DNA from: Prorocentrum cordatum
Lineage: Eukaryota > Sar > Dinophyceae > Prorocentrales > Prorocentraceae
Direction: 5' to 3'
Assembly: GCA_963575745.1 (NCBI GenBank)
Contig: CAUYUJ010018727.1
Location: 95,001 to 159,000, forward strand
DNA: 64,000 nt
Of this stretch, positions 48,957 through 59,131 are shown piece after piece (position 1 is the stretch's first letter; each line of letters begins with the position of its first letter). Below the pieces are notes generated by a model that did not search any database, was not told the origin of the DNA, and worked only from the letters and a program-made list of their open reading frames with translations. Both the position numbers and the translations under genes were made by a program.

Positions 48957-49065
48957 CCGTTCCCTCGAGGCTGGAGTTCCTCACGAGGCACGTAGACGAG
49001 CGGTGCCTCCAGGGGCTCCAGGCCCTGCCCCGCGAGGCCCGCGCGCCGGCGAGGACAAGGGGACG
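48957..49065 (+). other. Exon-like stretch, unidentified
   Basis: One plus frame reads VPSRLEFLTRHVDERCLQGL then QALPREARAPARTRG, with natural composition, directly after the GGA array. No family is recognised and splice sites are not clear. Confidence 0.3.
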
Positions 49066-49371
49066 CAGGGAGGCCAGGAGGAGGCCAGGAGGAGGCCAGG
49101 AGGACGAGGCAGGAGGACCCATTGGACTGTGACCCATTGGGTTGGTTCCCGCGTGTACGCGGCGCTCCTCCCTTCTGCGAGCGCCCGCGACCTGTAGGCC
49201 CCACGGGTCGTCGCAGCCAGGAAGGCCCCGCAGGTAGCGCCTGTAGGCGCTGCCGTTGGGGAATGCGGGTGCTTTTAGGCAGGGAGGGCCTATAGGCGCG
49301 CCTGTAGGCGAGGAGGGCCTGTAGGCGTGCCTGTAGGCAGGGAGGAAGGAGGCCAGGAGGAGGACGAGTGA
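49066..49371. repeat. CTGTAGGCG-rich short repeats
   Basis: GAGGCCAGGAGGAGGCCAGG followed by several GCCTGTAGGCG and AGGGCCTATAGGCG words (49200-49350). Confidence 0.6.
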
Positions 49372-50138
49372 TTCTTTTCCGACCACCGTGTGGTGCTGGG
49401 TTCTCGTTTTGAAGCGACAGCGCCCCGCGTCCTCCTCCTCCTCCTCCTCCTCCTCCTCCCTCTCCTCCTCCTCCTCCTCCTCCTCCTCCTCCTCCTCCTC
49501 CCCCTCCTCCTCCTCCCACTCCTCACCCTGCCTCTCCTCCCCCCCTCCCTCCTCCCATCTCTGCCTCTGCCCTCCGTGCCAGTCGCCCATTTCGGCACAC
49601 CCCTCACACGCGTCGTGGCCCCATGGGGAGCTCCACCCAAGGCCCAGACGGTACCGCTTCCGAATGCCCACCCGCCGCCCATGTCGGCACACCCCTCGCA
49701 CGCTTCGTGGCCCCATAGGGAGCTCCACCCGAGGCCACCATGGTGCCGTTCACGTGCGCCCCCGCCGCCCAGGTCGGCACACCCCTCGCACGCTTCGTGG
49801 CCCCGCAGCTCCACCCAAGGCCCAATTCGTGCCGCCCGCATGCGTCCCCGCCACCCATTTCGGCGCACCCGTCACACGTTTTGTTGCCCCACAGGGTGCC
49901 CCACCCCAGGCCCATATGTTGCCGCCCTCATGCGTCCCCGCACCAATTCGGCACACCCCTCACACGCTTCGTGGACCCATATGGAGCTACACCCAGGGCA
50001 CTACGCTGTGCCGTCCGCGTGCGTCCGTCCCCGCCACTCATCTCGGCACACCCCAAGGCCCCATGAGGAGATCCATTGAAGGCGAGATTCACGACGATGG
50101 TACTCCAAGCGAGGTCGGGTCCTTCGCCAGGATAATGT
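49372..50138 (+). mobile_element. Composite satellite element, copy III (plus)
   Basis: 5' module TTCTTTTCCGACCACCGTGT then GGTGCTGGGTTCTCGTTTTG and AAGCGACAGCG (49372-49422). A (TCC)n tract follows at 49431-49520. Then come about five ~87-bp units with ACACGCTTCGTGGCCCCATA and GGGAGCTCCACCC. The 3' module is GGGTCCTTCGCCAGGATAAT then G (50117-50138). This is the clearest full copy. Confidence 0.75.
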
Positions 50139-50489
50139 TGCTGTGCACGTCTGCTCGTCAAGCTTCCGAAGAGATTGCCGAGCAGGGCTGAAGCATGGCT
50201 CGCACGAGGCTCGCGATGAAGTTGCAGCCGTAGTTGCACCACACCCCCGTCAGGAAGCCGGGAATGGAGAAGCCGCCACAACAAAATCGCCAAGCTTGCC
50301 ACGCCAGGAGTAGACCTTGAATTGCGAAGTAATACCATTCGACTCTTCATGCGCAACGACCTCGAACATGTCCAACGCGGCCTCCCACGGTGTGAGTTCA
50401 CCATTAGTGCTAGGATGTTCCACTTAACAACCTTTGTCGGCAATGCCGTAGCACTACACGGCACGCCCAGTTGCTAATTTGAGGAAGGA
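50139..50489. other. No gene recognised
   Basis: Unique-looking sequence between a composite element and a purine array. Confidence 0.4.
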
Positions 50490-50652
50490 GGACGAGCGAG
50501 GAGGCGGAGGAGGAGGAGGAGGAGGAGGAGGAGGAGGAGGAGGGAGAGGAGGAGGATGAGGACGACGAGGACGAGGACGAGGAGGAGGAGGAGGAGGAGG
50601 GGGCAGAAAGAGGGGGAGTAGAAGGAGGAGGAGGCTAGGATGATGATGATGC

Positions 50653-50702
<50 letters not shown>

Positions 50703-50885
50703 CTGATGATGCTGATGCTGATGCTGATGCTGATGCTGATGCTGATGCTGAGGCTGAGGATGAGGATGAGGATGAGGATGAGGATGAGGAGGAGGAGGAG
50801 GAGGAGGAGGAGGAGGAGGAGAAGGAGGAGGAGGAGGAGGAGGAGGGAGGGAAGGAGGGAGGGAGGGAGGGAGCGAGGGAGGAGG
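50490..50885 (+). repeat. Triplet array grading GGA, GAT, GCTGAT, GAGGAT, GGA
   Basis: GGA/GAC blocks to ~50635, (GAT)n at ~50638-50700, then GCTGAT hexamers, GAGGAT hexamers, and GGA again with GGGA tetramers to 50885. Confidence 0.95.
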
Positions 50886-50889
50886 AGGA

Positions 50890-53079
50890 GAACGCCTTGT
50901 CACGTCGCGGTTGCCACTGCCGATGCCACTTTCTTGCTCGGCTCCCAGCTTGAGAAGTTGGGGCTCCACATCTCTCAGACGAACGGGCTGATCACGGCCA
51001 CATCCAGGCACATCGAGCTCCGTATCAGCAGCAGGTTGCTTCGTTGGCGCTTTAAGGTGGTCAAGACGATCCGCAACTGTCGAGTGGACTATGCTTCAGG
51101 GAGGCGCAAGTCACCGGCGGAGGCCATGCGCTGGGAGTTCCAGAATCCGTCGCTTCCGTGGGCTTCGCTCAGGATATTCTGGGATGTGCCGTGTTATCAA
51201 AACAGGAGGGTTGCTTGTGCCCTTCTATGGGACCCCTGTCATCGGGATGTTGTCGACCACCACCTTGTCCATGTTGCGAGCCATCATAGGCCAGGCCGCT
51301 CTTGGCAAAGGGAGAGGTCGGTCACGCACGATGCAATTTTTACTGGGGCCCGTGGACCGCCTGGACCCCGTCTTCCAGGCAAACTTGCTTCCGCTCAACA
51401 TGTGGCAGCAGGCGGTCAAGCAGAGTTGGGTCACCAAGCGCATCATGAGGTCCTGTGTTGATACCTGTCCTACCACGGAGTCCAGGGAGTGGTCCACTGT
51501 CCGTGGGCCTGCTGGTATTGCATAGGCCACCTTGGATCGTATCGACTGGAGATTCAAAGGATGGGAACTTGGGAGACTTGCAAGGGCCTCGCACTGGACC
51601 TCCACACACACGTTCGGGAAGCGATCCTTGAGTAAGTGTATCTCTTAGGCTACACATATAAGGCTCCTGGAGCACCAACAAGATTGCTCCAACAAGATCG
51701 CTCCGCTCCTTCTGGACCCCATCGTGGACACCCAGAGGGAGCTCAGGCAGGCTGGAAGGAACACTGGAGCCTCCTCCAATTTGGTCTCAGGCGGGGCACC
51801 CGATTCAAGACGTTCTGTTCAGGGACCGCCGAGTTTCGTCGCCGTTGTGTCTGGTCTGCGGAATGCACGTGGGGGACCCGGGGACCCGCGGCACCGCTAC
51901 TTCGTTGGCGACGGTTCCCATTTCTTTCGCAGGGATTTGGACATTTCCACTGCGTCCAGATGGGGAAGGCGCGGGCCGCGTATGACTTCTTGGCCGCGCG
52001 TGCACTGACTGCTGGTTTTGGGTACGACTGGCCTCATCCCCTGAGATCAGAAGTCGTGAGATGGGAAAAGCGATCCGCCTCGGACTTCCTGGATCCTTTC
52101 ATCTGCATCGATGGTTCGGGCCTTGATGGAGGCTCTGTGCACAGTGAACGTACAGGGTGGCCAGTCGTCGTTTTGGACCGCAGGACCAGTGTTGCAACGG
52201 GACGCATCTTTGGCCCGCTCCCGCATCCGATCCAGGAGACTGGAGCAGGTGAACTGTATGCGCTGCTGCAGGCTTTGCAACATTCGTCAACACCGATTGC
52301 CAGGCCGTCTTGGATGTTTGGGGCCGGGGCCCGAGGTCTGACTTGAGTGACGTTGCCTTCTCGGAGTTGTGTGCCCGCGTCTGGAACTGTGCTGAGGAGA
52401 TCGGGGTCGAGAGAGTGAGCCTTAGGGAGCTCACGAGTCACGCTTCTTGGTCTCGGATCGTAGCCTCTTCCTAGGCCCCAGGGGAAATGACGAAGCCGAT
52501 GGTCTTGCAAAGCGCGGTGCGGACATGCACACCTTGCAATCCCCTCCTCGGGTACCTCCAGCGTAGACGACGCCAGGAGGTCAAGGACTTCTCGCTGTAT
52601 CTAGCCAATTTCGGGGAGTACCTGAGCAGATGTAATTTTCCAGACGTCAAGAAAAGAACAGCCCCCCCCATCGCCCCAAGTAGCTCCCCCCTCCTGCTGG
52701 ATTGTGACCGAAACGGCCACCATGCGCAGCGGACAACAGGAAGGGCAGGGTGGGCTTCAGATGTGGTCGGTGCGGAGACTCTGGGTTTTCAGAGGCGGCC
52801 ATCTGCCGCCGGCCCTGCACTGGACTCCCGAGGCTCGCCAGGAATGCCCACGTCTCGCACACTCTGTGGGCAGCAGCGGGCACGCTGATTGGGTGCAGTC
52901 GGTGTGCTGCTTTTGTTTCCGCGCGGTTGAAGCTTCTCGGGGTGACGGGTCCTGGGCCCCCCTTCAATCGTGCTGCTTTGCAGACCCTTAAGAAGCTGGA
53001 GGCGGGGAAGGACCCATCCACCGAGCGTTTCGTGAGGGGGTGCTTTCCTCTGCCTGCGGCGGCGCCGACCCAGCGCTGA
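50890..53079 (+). pseudogene. LINE-3: decayed 3' half of a non-LTR retrotransposon
   Basis: The 5'-truncated element begins just after the purine array. 50895-51110 (LEKLGLHISQTNGLITATSR, then RWRFKVVKTIRNCRVDYASG) and, in another frame, 51230-51430 (MLRAIIGQAALGKGRGRS; LPLNMWQQAVKQSW) are the post-RT region. RNase H is split over frames: CIDGSG (Asp 52110), ELYALLQAL (Glu ~52245), TDCQAVLD (Asp ~52288) and GNDEADGLAKRGA. The paired-Cys tail reads FRCGRCG...CRRPCTGL and GCSRCAAF up to 53079. At least four frame changes and an internal stop make it non-functional. Confidence 0.8.
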
Positions 53080-53244
53080 TCGGGAACCGATCGAGGGTGG
53101 CGCCCCTCCCTCTTTTCTCGCTGTTCGTGGCCGTCGTCGGTCGCCAGCTGTCACGCGGCTCTCGCACGGGAGGAAGAGGGGCCCCCCACCTATTCTCGCA
53201 ATTATCGTTTCCCCAGGGCCTTCATCGAACCCCGGGACCGTTCA

Positions 53245-54712
53245 AACATTGTCTTGGCGAAGGGCCCAACCATATGCAATTGTGCGTACCACATTATGAA
53301 ATCTGTTCTCGGTGGAGCCCTACGGGGCCAAGCAACGTGTGAGGGGTGTGCTGAAATGGGGCAGGGCCGCCATGTGAACCCTGCCAAGGGGGCCTTGGGC
53401 GGAACTCCTGATGGGGCCACGAAACGAGTGAGTGGTGTGCCGAATTGTGGCGGGAACACCCTGCGAACCCTGCCACTGCGCCTTCGGTGGAGTTCCCCAT
53501 GGGGCCACGAAGCGTGTGAGGGATATGCCCAAACTGGCGAAGCCGCCATGCGAACCCTTCACTGGGGCCTGCATTGGGTCTCCCCAATGGGCCACGAAGC
53601 GTGTGAGGGGTGTGCCGAAATGGGGCGGGACCGCCATGCGAACCCTGCAACGGGGGCCCTCGTTAGAACTTCATTTTGGGCCACGAGACGTGTGTGATGG
53701 GTGCGAAGCAATACGGCGGGGCGCAATGCGAACCCTGCCACTGGGGCCTTCGGTGGAGCTCCCTTATCATAGGGTCACGAAGCGCACCGCATCGGGTCCT
53801 TCGGTGGAGCTTCCCATGGGGCCACGCAATGTTGTATTGGGTGGGGGAAACGCATGGGGATACCGCCACTCGGGCCCCAGGTGGAGCTCCCTATGGGGCC
53901 ACGAAGCGTTGTACTCGGTGGACGGGACGCATGCGGACACCGCCAATGGGGCCTTCAGGGGAACTGAGTGGGGGAAACGCATGCAAACCATGCCATTGGG
54001 ACCTGCGGTGGAGCTCCCCATGGGGCCACGAAGCGCTGCACTAGGTAGGGACACGCATGCGGGCACCGCCGGGCCTTCGGTGGAGCTCCCCATGGGGCCA
54101 TGAAGCGCTGTATTGGGTGGGGGGAACGCATGCGAAGCATGCCAATGGGGCCTTCGGTGGGAATCCCTATGGGGCTACGAAGCGTGTGAGGAGCGTGTGA
54201 AAGTGGATGGGAGCGGCATGCGAATCATGCCATTAGGGCCTTTGTTGGAACTCTCTATGGGGTCACGATGCGTGTGAGGGGTGTGCCAAAATGGAGGGGG
54301 CCGCCATGCGAGGCATGCCACTGGGGACCTCGGTGGAGCTCCTCATCGGGCCACGAAGCGCGTGAGGGGGTGTGCCAAAGTGGTGGAGGTGGGGCGGCCT
54401 GTGAACCCTGCCACTGGGGGCATTCGGTGGAGCTCCCTTTTGGGCCGCGCAGCGCGTGAGGAGTGTGCCGAAGCGGGGAGGGCGGGGGGGGGCGGGCGGC
54501 ATGCGAAACATGCCCCTGTGGCATTCGGTGTAGCTCCCCATGGGGTCTCGAAACGTGTGAGGGTTGTGCCAAGGTAAAGGGTGGCGGCGGGGGGAGGAGG
54601 GAGGAGGAGGGAGGAGGAGGGAGAAGCGGGAGAAGGAGGAGAGGAAAGGATACGGGGGGCACCGTCTCTTCAAGACGAGGACCCAACACCACAGCACGGT
54701 TGGGAAACATTC
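53245..54712 (-). mobile_element. Composite satellite element, copy IV (minus, longest array)
   Basis: Read on minus: 5' module at 54661-54712 (plus shows ACGAGGACCCAACACCACAG then CACGGTTGGGAAACATTC) and a (GGA)n tract (plus) at 54590-54645. About fourteen ~87-bp units follow, several with a shortened variant around 53800-54150. The 3' module at 53245-53280 is ACATTGTCTTGGCGAAGGGC on plus. Confidence 0.75.
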
Positions 54713-55029
54713 GGATTCGGGATGCATTTTTGGGAGGCCACCTCTGTTGAAGAACACACCGTCGGAGATCTGGGAGGGTGGCAAGGGGAGTCGCCGACCA
54801 CCAAACCACCCCAATCCAACCCGGAGGGTCCGATTTGCCCTCCACTTCCAGTGGTGTGTGTGTGTGTCGAGGAACATAGAACGACACACACATATGAAGC
54901 CCGTCCTCCCCCCCTCCCCCAAGCAAATATTCAGGTTTTCGGGTTGGGTTGGGTGTGGTCTGGTAGGTAGGCATGGTGGGGCGGCAGGTTCAGGTGCGGC
55001 GTGACCGAACCCCCGCAAGTGCGGCGCAG
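54713..55029. other. Flanking sequence, no gene recognised
   Basis: Mixed sequence with a GGTGTGTGTGTGTGTC microsatellite near 54852 and TTGGGTTGGGTGTGG near 54943. Confidence 0.4.
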
Positions 55030-55300
55030 ATCCTCCTCCTCCTGCTTTATCTCCTCCTCCTGCTTTTCCTTCTCCTCCTCCTGCTTTTCCTCCTCTTCCT
55101 CCTCCTCCTCCTCCTCCTGCTTTTCCTCCTCCTCCTCCTTCTCCTCCTGCTTTTCCTCCTCCTTCCTCCTCCTCCTCCCTCCTCCTCCTCCTCCTCCTCC
55201 TCCTCCTCCTCCTCCCCCTCCTCCTCCTCCTCCTCCTCTCCTCCTCCTCCTCCTCCTCCTCCTCCTCCTCCTCCTCCTCCTCCTCCTCCTCCTCCTCCTC

Positions 55301-55332
<32 letters not shown>
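55030..55332 (+). repeat. Long (TCC)n array
   Basis: TCC triplets with CTGCTTTTCC interruptions at the left, pure TCC at the right, ending in a C run. It faces the GGA array at 55495-55790. Confidence 0.95.
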
Positions 55333-55333
<1 letters not shown>

Positions 55334-55494
55334 GCATCGTTCCAAGAGGTGGGCAGACGGCCGGCCGGAGGGGGGAGGGGCCTCGAGGGCGAGGGGCGCT
55401 CGTCGCAGAGAGAGGGCTCGACACGGCCGCGCCCGGGAGGGAGGGAGGCTCTGTGGGAGAAGGAGGAACGGTTGGAGGGCGACGTGAAAAGACG

Positions 55495-55790
55495 AGGAGG
55501 GAGGATGACGAGGGAGCACAAGGAGGGAGGAGGAGGAGGGAGGGAGGAGGAGGAGGAGGAGGAGGAGGAGGGAGAAAAGAGGCAAAGGGAGAGCAAGCGG
55601 AAGAGGAGGAGGACGACGACGAGGACGAGCAAGAGCAAGAGCAAGAGGGAGAGGAAGAGGAAGAGGAAGAAGAAAAGGACGAGGAAGAGAAAGAGGAGAA
55701 TGATAAGGAGTAGGAGGAGGAGGAGGAGGATGAGGAGGAGGAGGAGGAGGAGGAGGAGGAGGGGGACGAGGAGGAGGAGGAGGAGGCGCT
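55495..55790 (+). repeat. (GGA)n/(GAG)n array
   Basis: GGA triplets with GACGAC, AAGAGC and GGAAGA variants. Confidence 0.9.
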
Positions 55791-55840
55791 GGGAAAAAGC
55801 CAGCTGCGTGAGCTGATTCGCGGACACCCGCTTCATTCGG

Positions 55841-56027
55841 GTCGGGCGAAAGGGGGGGATTGGGAAAGGGGGGGTTACGAAATTTGCTGCATGCAGCTGA
55901 TTTCGGCCTCACCGAGGAGCCCATTCCTCGATACATAGCCGCCTCCGGCGCCGGGAGGCGCCGGGAAAATCAGCTACGTGAGCTGATTCTCAACCCCCCC
56001 CTTTGCTATCCCCCCCTTTCGCCCGAC
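55841..56027. mobile_element. MITE family P, copy 2 (G-run termini)
   Basis: GTCGGGCGAAAGGGGGGGAT then TGGGAAAGGGGGGGTTA on the left is the inverse of TAACCCCCCC-like sequence, TTTGCTATCCCCCCCTTTCG then CCCGAC on the right. The interior repeats the 26754 copy (GCTGCATGCAGCTGATTTCG, CCTCCGGCGCCGGGAGGCGC, ATCAGCTACGTGAGCTGATT). Confidence 0.75.
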
Positions 56028-56065
56028 CCGATTCATCACCCCCCCGTCCCCTTCTCGTCAGACCT

Positions 56066-56115
56066 CCACCTCCTCCTCTTCCTCCTCCTCCTCCTCCTCC
56101 TCCTCCTCCTCCTCC
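56066..56115 (+). repeat. (TCC)n array
   Basis: About 50 bp of TCC just upstream of an exon-like stretch. Confidence 0.9.
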
Positions 56116-56117
56116 GC

Positions 56118-56250
56118 GCGTCGGAGAGGCCCAGGAGCGGATCGCGAGCGGCGCCGACGTCCTGCGCACCAGGAACCTGTCGGCTTGGGCCTGGTCGCAG
56201 GTGCGGGCCGCGCAGGAGCGCGCCGGGTCGGCGGCGGGGCCTCGGAGGAG
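56118..56250 (+). other. Exon-like stretch, unidentified
   Basis: One plus frame reads RVGEAQERIASGADVLRTRN then LSAWAWSQVRAAQERAGSAA, with natural composition, preceded by a pyrimidine tract and GGCCCAG. No family was recognised. Confidence 0.3.
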
Positions 56251-56273
56251 GAAGTTGCAAAGACCGGTGCATG

Positions 56274-56795
56274 GGGGAACGAACAATGGCATAAACATAC
56301 AGTCGGCCCGGATTAGTACAGGGCAGTTTTTAATACATGGGATTGTTTGTTTTTAGTATCGGAATTTCATACATGATTAATTTATGGATGAATGTGTGCA
56401 TGAACTCATCGTTGGTTTTAATACTGAATCCATGCATTTTGAATACATGATCCGCACGCGGAGCCTGTATTCAAAAAAACGGCACTGTAGGTCGACCCTG
56501 CCAGCTCAAGGGCACCCTTGTGTCCTGTGCCTCGCGACGCGTGCCTTCTCACACTCCTGTGGCGATGTGGCCCTCGGAAGGGTCTTGTGTCCTCTCGCGT
56601 GTCCTGTCCAATCAAGGCCGACTGTACAAATGCGGAGGTCCCTGCGGATTTCTTGGATCCGCGCTGGACCCCCCTCCCTGGCGCGCAGATCGCGCCAGGG
56701 GCGGTGCCGGAGGCGCCGCCGGGGGGCCCCAGCGCCGTTCCGAGAAATCCGCGCGGACTTCCAGGTTTTTATGTTTATGTCATTCTTCGTTCCCC
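56274..56795. mobile_element. MITE family Q, copy 2, interrupted by a mariner-type MITE
   Basis: The outer ends GGGGAACGAACAATGGCATA then AACATA (56274-56299) and TATGTTTATGTCATTCTTCG then TTCCCC (56770-56795) are inverted with two mismatches. Inside, GCGGAGGTCCCTGCGGAT and ATCCGCGCGGACTTCC are the inner inverted pair, as in 22505-22696. A 329-bp insert lies between the left outer end and the inner pair. Confidence 0.75.
56298..56626. mobile_element. Mariner-type MITE R, copy 1, nested in MITE Q
   Basis: Perfect inverted ends TACAGTCGGCC and GGCCGACTGTA. Taking TA as the duplicated target, the terminus is CAGTCGGCC. Removing the insert and one TA restores ACATACAAATGCGGAGG, colinear with the uninterrupted Q copy. 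Its right part matches repeat B at 45852. Confidence 0.7.
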
Positions 56796-56823
56796 TATCA
56801 GAGGAGGAGTTGGTAAGTACCGC

Positions 56824-57002
56824 TACAGCCGGACCGATGTATAAGATCGATGTCGGTTCGAGGAGGGCACCCCGGTGTTATTCGTGTTGGTTGGATGCTC
56901 TTCTGTATCTTGGGGAGGGTACCTTTGGCTGTTCTGTGTGCTTTGGCCGGCTGAGAGTCTCATGCTCTTGAGGGATGTTCTTCTGGTCTAGGTCCGACTG
57001 TA
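56824..57002. mobile_element. Mariner-type MITE R, copy 2
   Basis: TACAGCCGGACC and GGTCCGACTGTA are 12-bp inverted ends with one mismatch, with TA at both edges, over 179 bp. Confidence 0.6.
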
Positions 57003-57471
57003 CTTTCGAGTCGACTGATGGTCTGAGGGGGGGCAGGTCCGAGGGAGGTTCTGGGTTCGGGAAGGTGGTTTGTCTTTTTCAGCCTCCGTGGGCGGTTTTC
57101 CGGCCCCAGGAAGGTCACAAACAGATATGGGGTGAGAAACTGCACCAGACTGACCCCAGGAGAAGTCTGAGAAAATATTTGATCGGATTTGGCGTTATCC
57201 CCCCTCCTGGCTGGTTCTCTAGGGTCCCAGCTTGTTCATACACCCTTGCCGCCTCCAACCGGCACTGCTACTCTTCATTTCGCGTTTTTGGGCTTCCTGG
57301 GCAGCCGCGTTGTGAAAAAAACAGGGCGCCGCATGTGTGGGATGGGGCTCCTCTTGCATCTGAGCTAATTAGCGATGCCGTGTCCCGGTCTCGCCCCGAT
57401 GCGCGTGCGGATCGCCTCTGCCGCGCTGCTGCGGAAAAACATGTGTCGGGATGTGAACAAGCTGAGGGTGG
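57003..57471. other. No gene recognised
   Basis: Mixed unique-looking sequence. Confidence 0.4.
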
Positions 57472-57590
57472 AAGTGGTATATACCGATACCGCTTTGAGA
57501 AATCTTTGTCGCCACTGCTGGATTTGTGTCGAGATTCTTGTCGAAGCACACCCCGACAGAGGTCCGGGGGGTAGCAGTATCCCGATGGTG
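57472..57590. mobile_element. MITE family E, copy 4
   Basis: AGTGGTATATACCGATACCG at the left and GTAGCAGTATCCCGATGG at the right. The interior CACACCCCGACAGAGGTCCG then GGGGGTAGCAGTAT corresponds to the family block. Confidence 0.5.
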
Positions 57591-58499
57591 TTCTGGCTGC
57601 CTCCTTTTCCTCCTCCTCCTCCTTCTCCTCCTGCTCCTCCTCCTCGGCACCTGTGCCACTGGGATCCCTCCCCAGGAAAACAGGCGGGTAGCCTCCCGTT
57701 CGTCACCCCAGGTGCTCCTTCGGGACCCTGGGGGAGAGAAAAAAGGTAGTCTTAGGCCGTCCCAGCCTGCGCCACGGGGTAAGGGTCGCGCCTGGGGTCT
57801 CGGGGTCGTGCCCGACTTGTCATTGTGGCGGGCAGGGGCAGCCCAGGGCTTCAGTGCGCGGTTGTTCCTGCCGTGCTCCGTGCCTGGGTTGTGGGTCTGC
57901 CACGTTTTGCTGCGACACCCTTGCGTGGCCCTCCCAGTGCTCCGCATGGGCCATGGGTGGTGTCGCGGGTCCCCTATGCCGGGGGGCTCATCGGAGGATC
58001 CCCGTCCATTCTTCCCACGGTCACGGTCCCCTGCCGTGGCGTGCGTGGGGGCGGGTTGTCCCCGAGAGAGTGGTGCCCCTCGCGTGGCTGATCGGGGCGG
58101 CACGTGCGGCGCGTCGTTATCTGAGGCCTCCAAATGTCAGAACGGGCTTGTAGAGCGGTTTACCGGCTAAGCTGTTGCCTCCTGGCGCACGTGGCGCGCG
58201 CGGCCCGTCTCTCGCCTACGGGCTTGTAAAGCGGTTTCCCGTCGTTGCTTGCTGTCCCCTGGCGCGCGTGTCGGGTACGTCTCTCGCCTTTTCCGCGCGT
58301 CTGCCGCGCTTCGAGGCGATGCTGCCTTTAGCGGCGCGCGGCGCCTTTTGTGCGTTTCGCCGCGGTAAACCTCCTATGAGAGCTCGCGCCGACTCCAGCC
58401 GCGATGGTCCTCGCGGTTGGCCTAGGGTGGGGGGGCATTGACTCGTCTGCTTCTGGGTTGCTTCACCCTCACTCACTCACTCACTCACTCACTCACCCA
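57591..58499. other. GC-rich, no confident gene
   Basis: Includes a short CTCC tract at 57600-57645 and two ACGGGCTTGTAGAGCGGTTT-like repeats (58140 and 58218). Open frames carry no motifs. Confidence 0.35.
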
Positions 58500-58728
58500 C
58501 TCCTGCTCATCCTCCTGCTCCTCCTTCTCCTGCTCCTCCTCCTCCTCCCGCTTTTCGTCCTCCTGCTCCTCCTCCTCCTTCTCCTCCTGCTCCTCCTCCT
58601 CTTCCTCCTCCTCCTCCTCCTCCCCCCCTCGTCCCTCCCTCCCCTCCCTCCCTCCCTCCCTCCCTCCCTCCCTCCTCCTCCTCCTCCTCCTCCTCCTCCT
58701 CCTCCTCCTCCTCCTCCTCCTCTTCCCG
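58500..58728 (+). repeat. (TCC)n array with (TCCC)n core
   Basis: TCC and CTCCTG triplets, a CTCCCTCC tetramer stretch at ~58630-58670, then pure TCC, preceded by a (CACT)n run near 58470-58500. Confidence 0.95.
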
Positions 58729-58951
58729 AAAAAACCTGAAGAGGTTTCAATCCTTGAAGGCCGGTCCCTCGGCCCGTGCCCGGCCGCGCGGTGGTCACCG
58801 CGCGGCCTTTTGTCACCGCGCCGTTCTGGGGCCCCCGGGTCGCACGGGGCAGGCTGGCGCCGCGGCGGGGGGGAGCCGTGGCCCCGACGAGCGGCCGAGA
58901 ATGTCCGAGAGGGAGGGTGGGGGGGCCCGCATTGTCGAGTGACGAGGGAAG

Positions 58952-59131
58952 TACAGTCGGGGCCCTGAAGAAGGAGCCCTTTTGGTTGGGGAGGGGCTCC
59001 GCGTTCCTTAAGTGTTTCACAGCTTGCCTCAGGTTTTCCTAATGTTTTCGATAGGAAATCGAAGTTCAACTTATGGAAAAAAAGGGCCTCGTTCCTTGTT
59101 TAGGGTTCCTTAGGTCAACGCCCCGACTGTA
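58952..59131. mobile_element. Mariner-type MITE R, copy 3
   Basis: TACAGTCGGGGC and GCCCCGACTGTA are perfect 12-bp inverted ends bounding 180 bp, with TA at both edges. Confidence 0.7.

Noticed and set aside
53245-54712. Long plus and minus frames rich in Arg-Gly-Pro-His and Glu-Gly-Cys-Ala
   Set aside because: They repeat with the ~87-bp satellite period and are open on both strands, so they reflect repeat composition.
54930-54965. TTGGGTTGGG run as telomeric repeat
   Set aside because: Only two or three units and internal to repeats; not a TTTAGGG or TTAGGG array.
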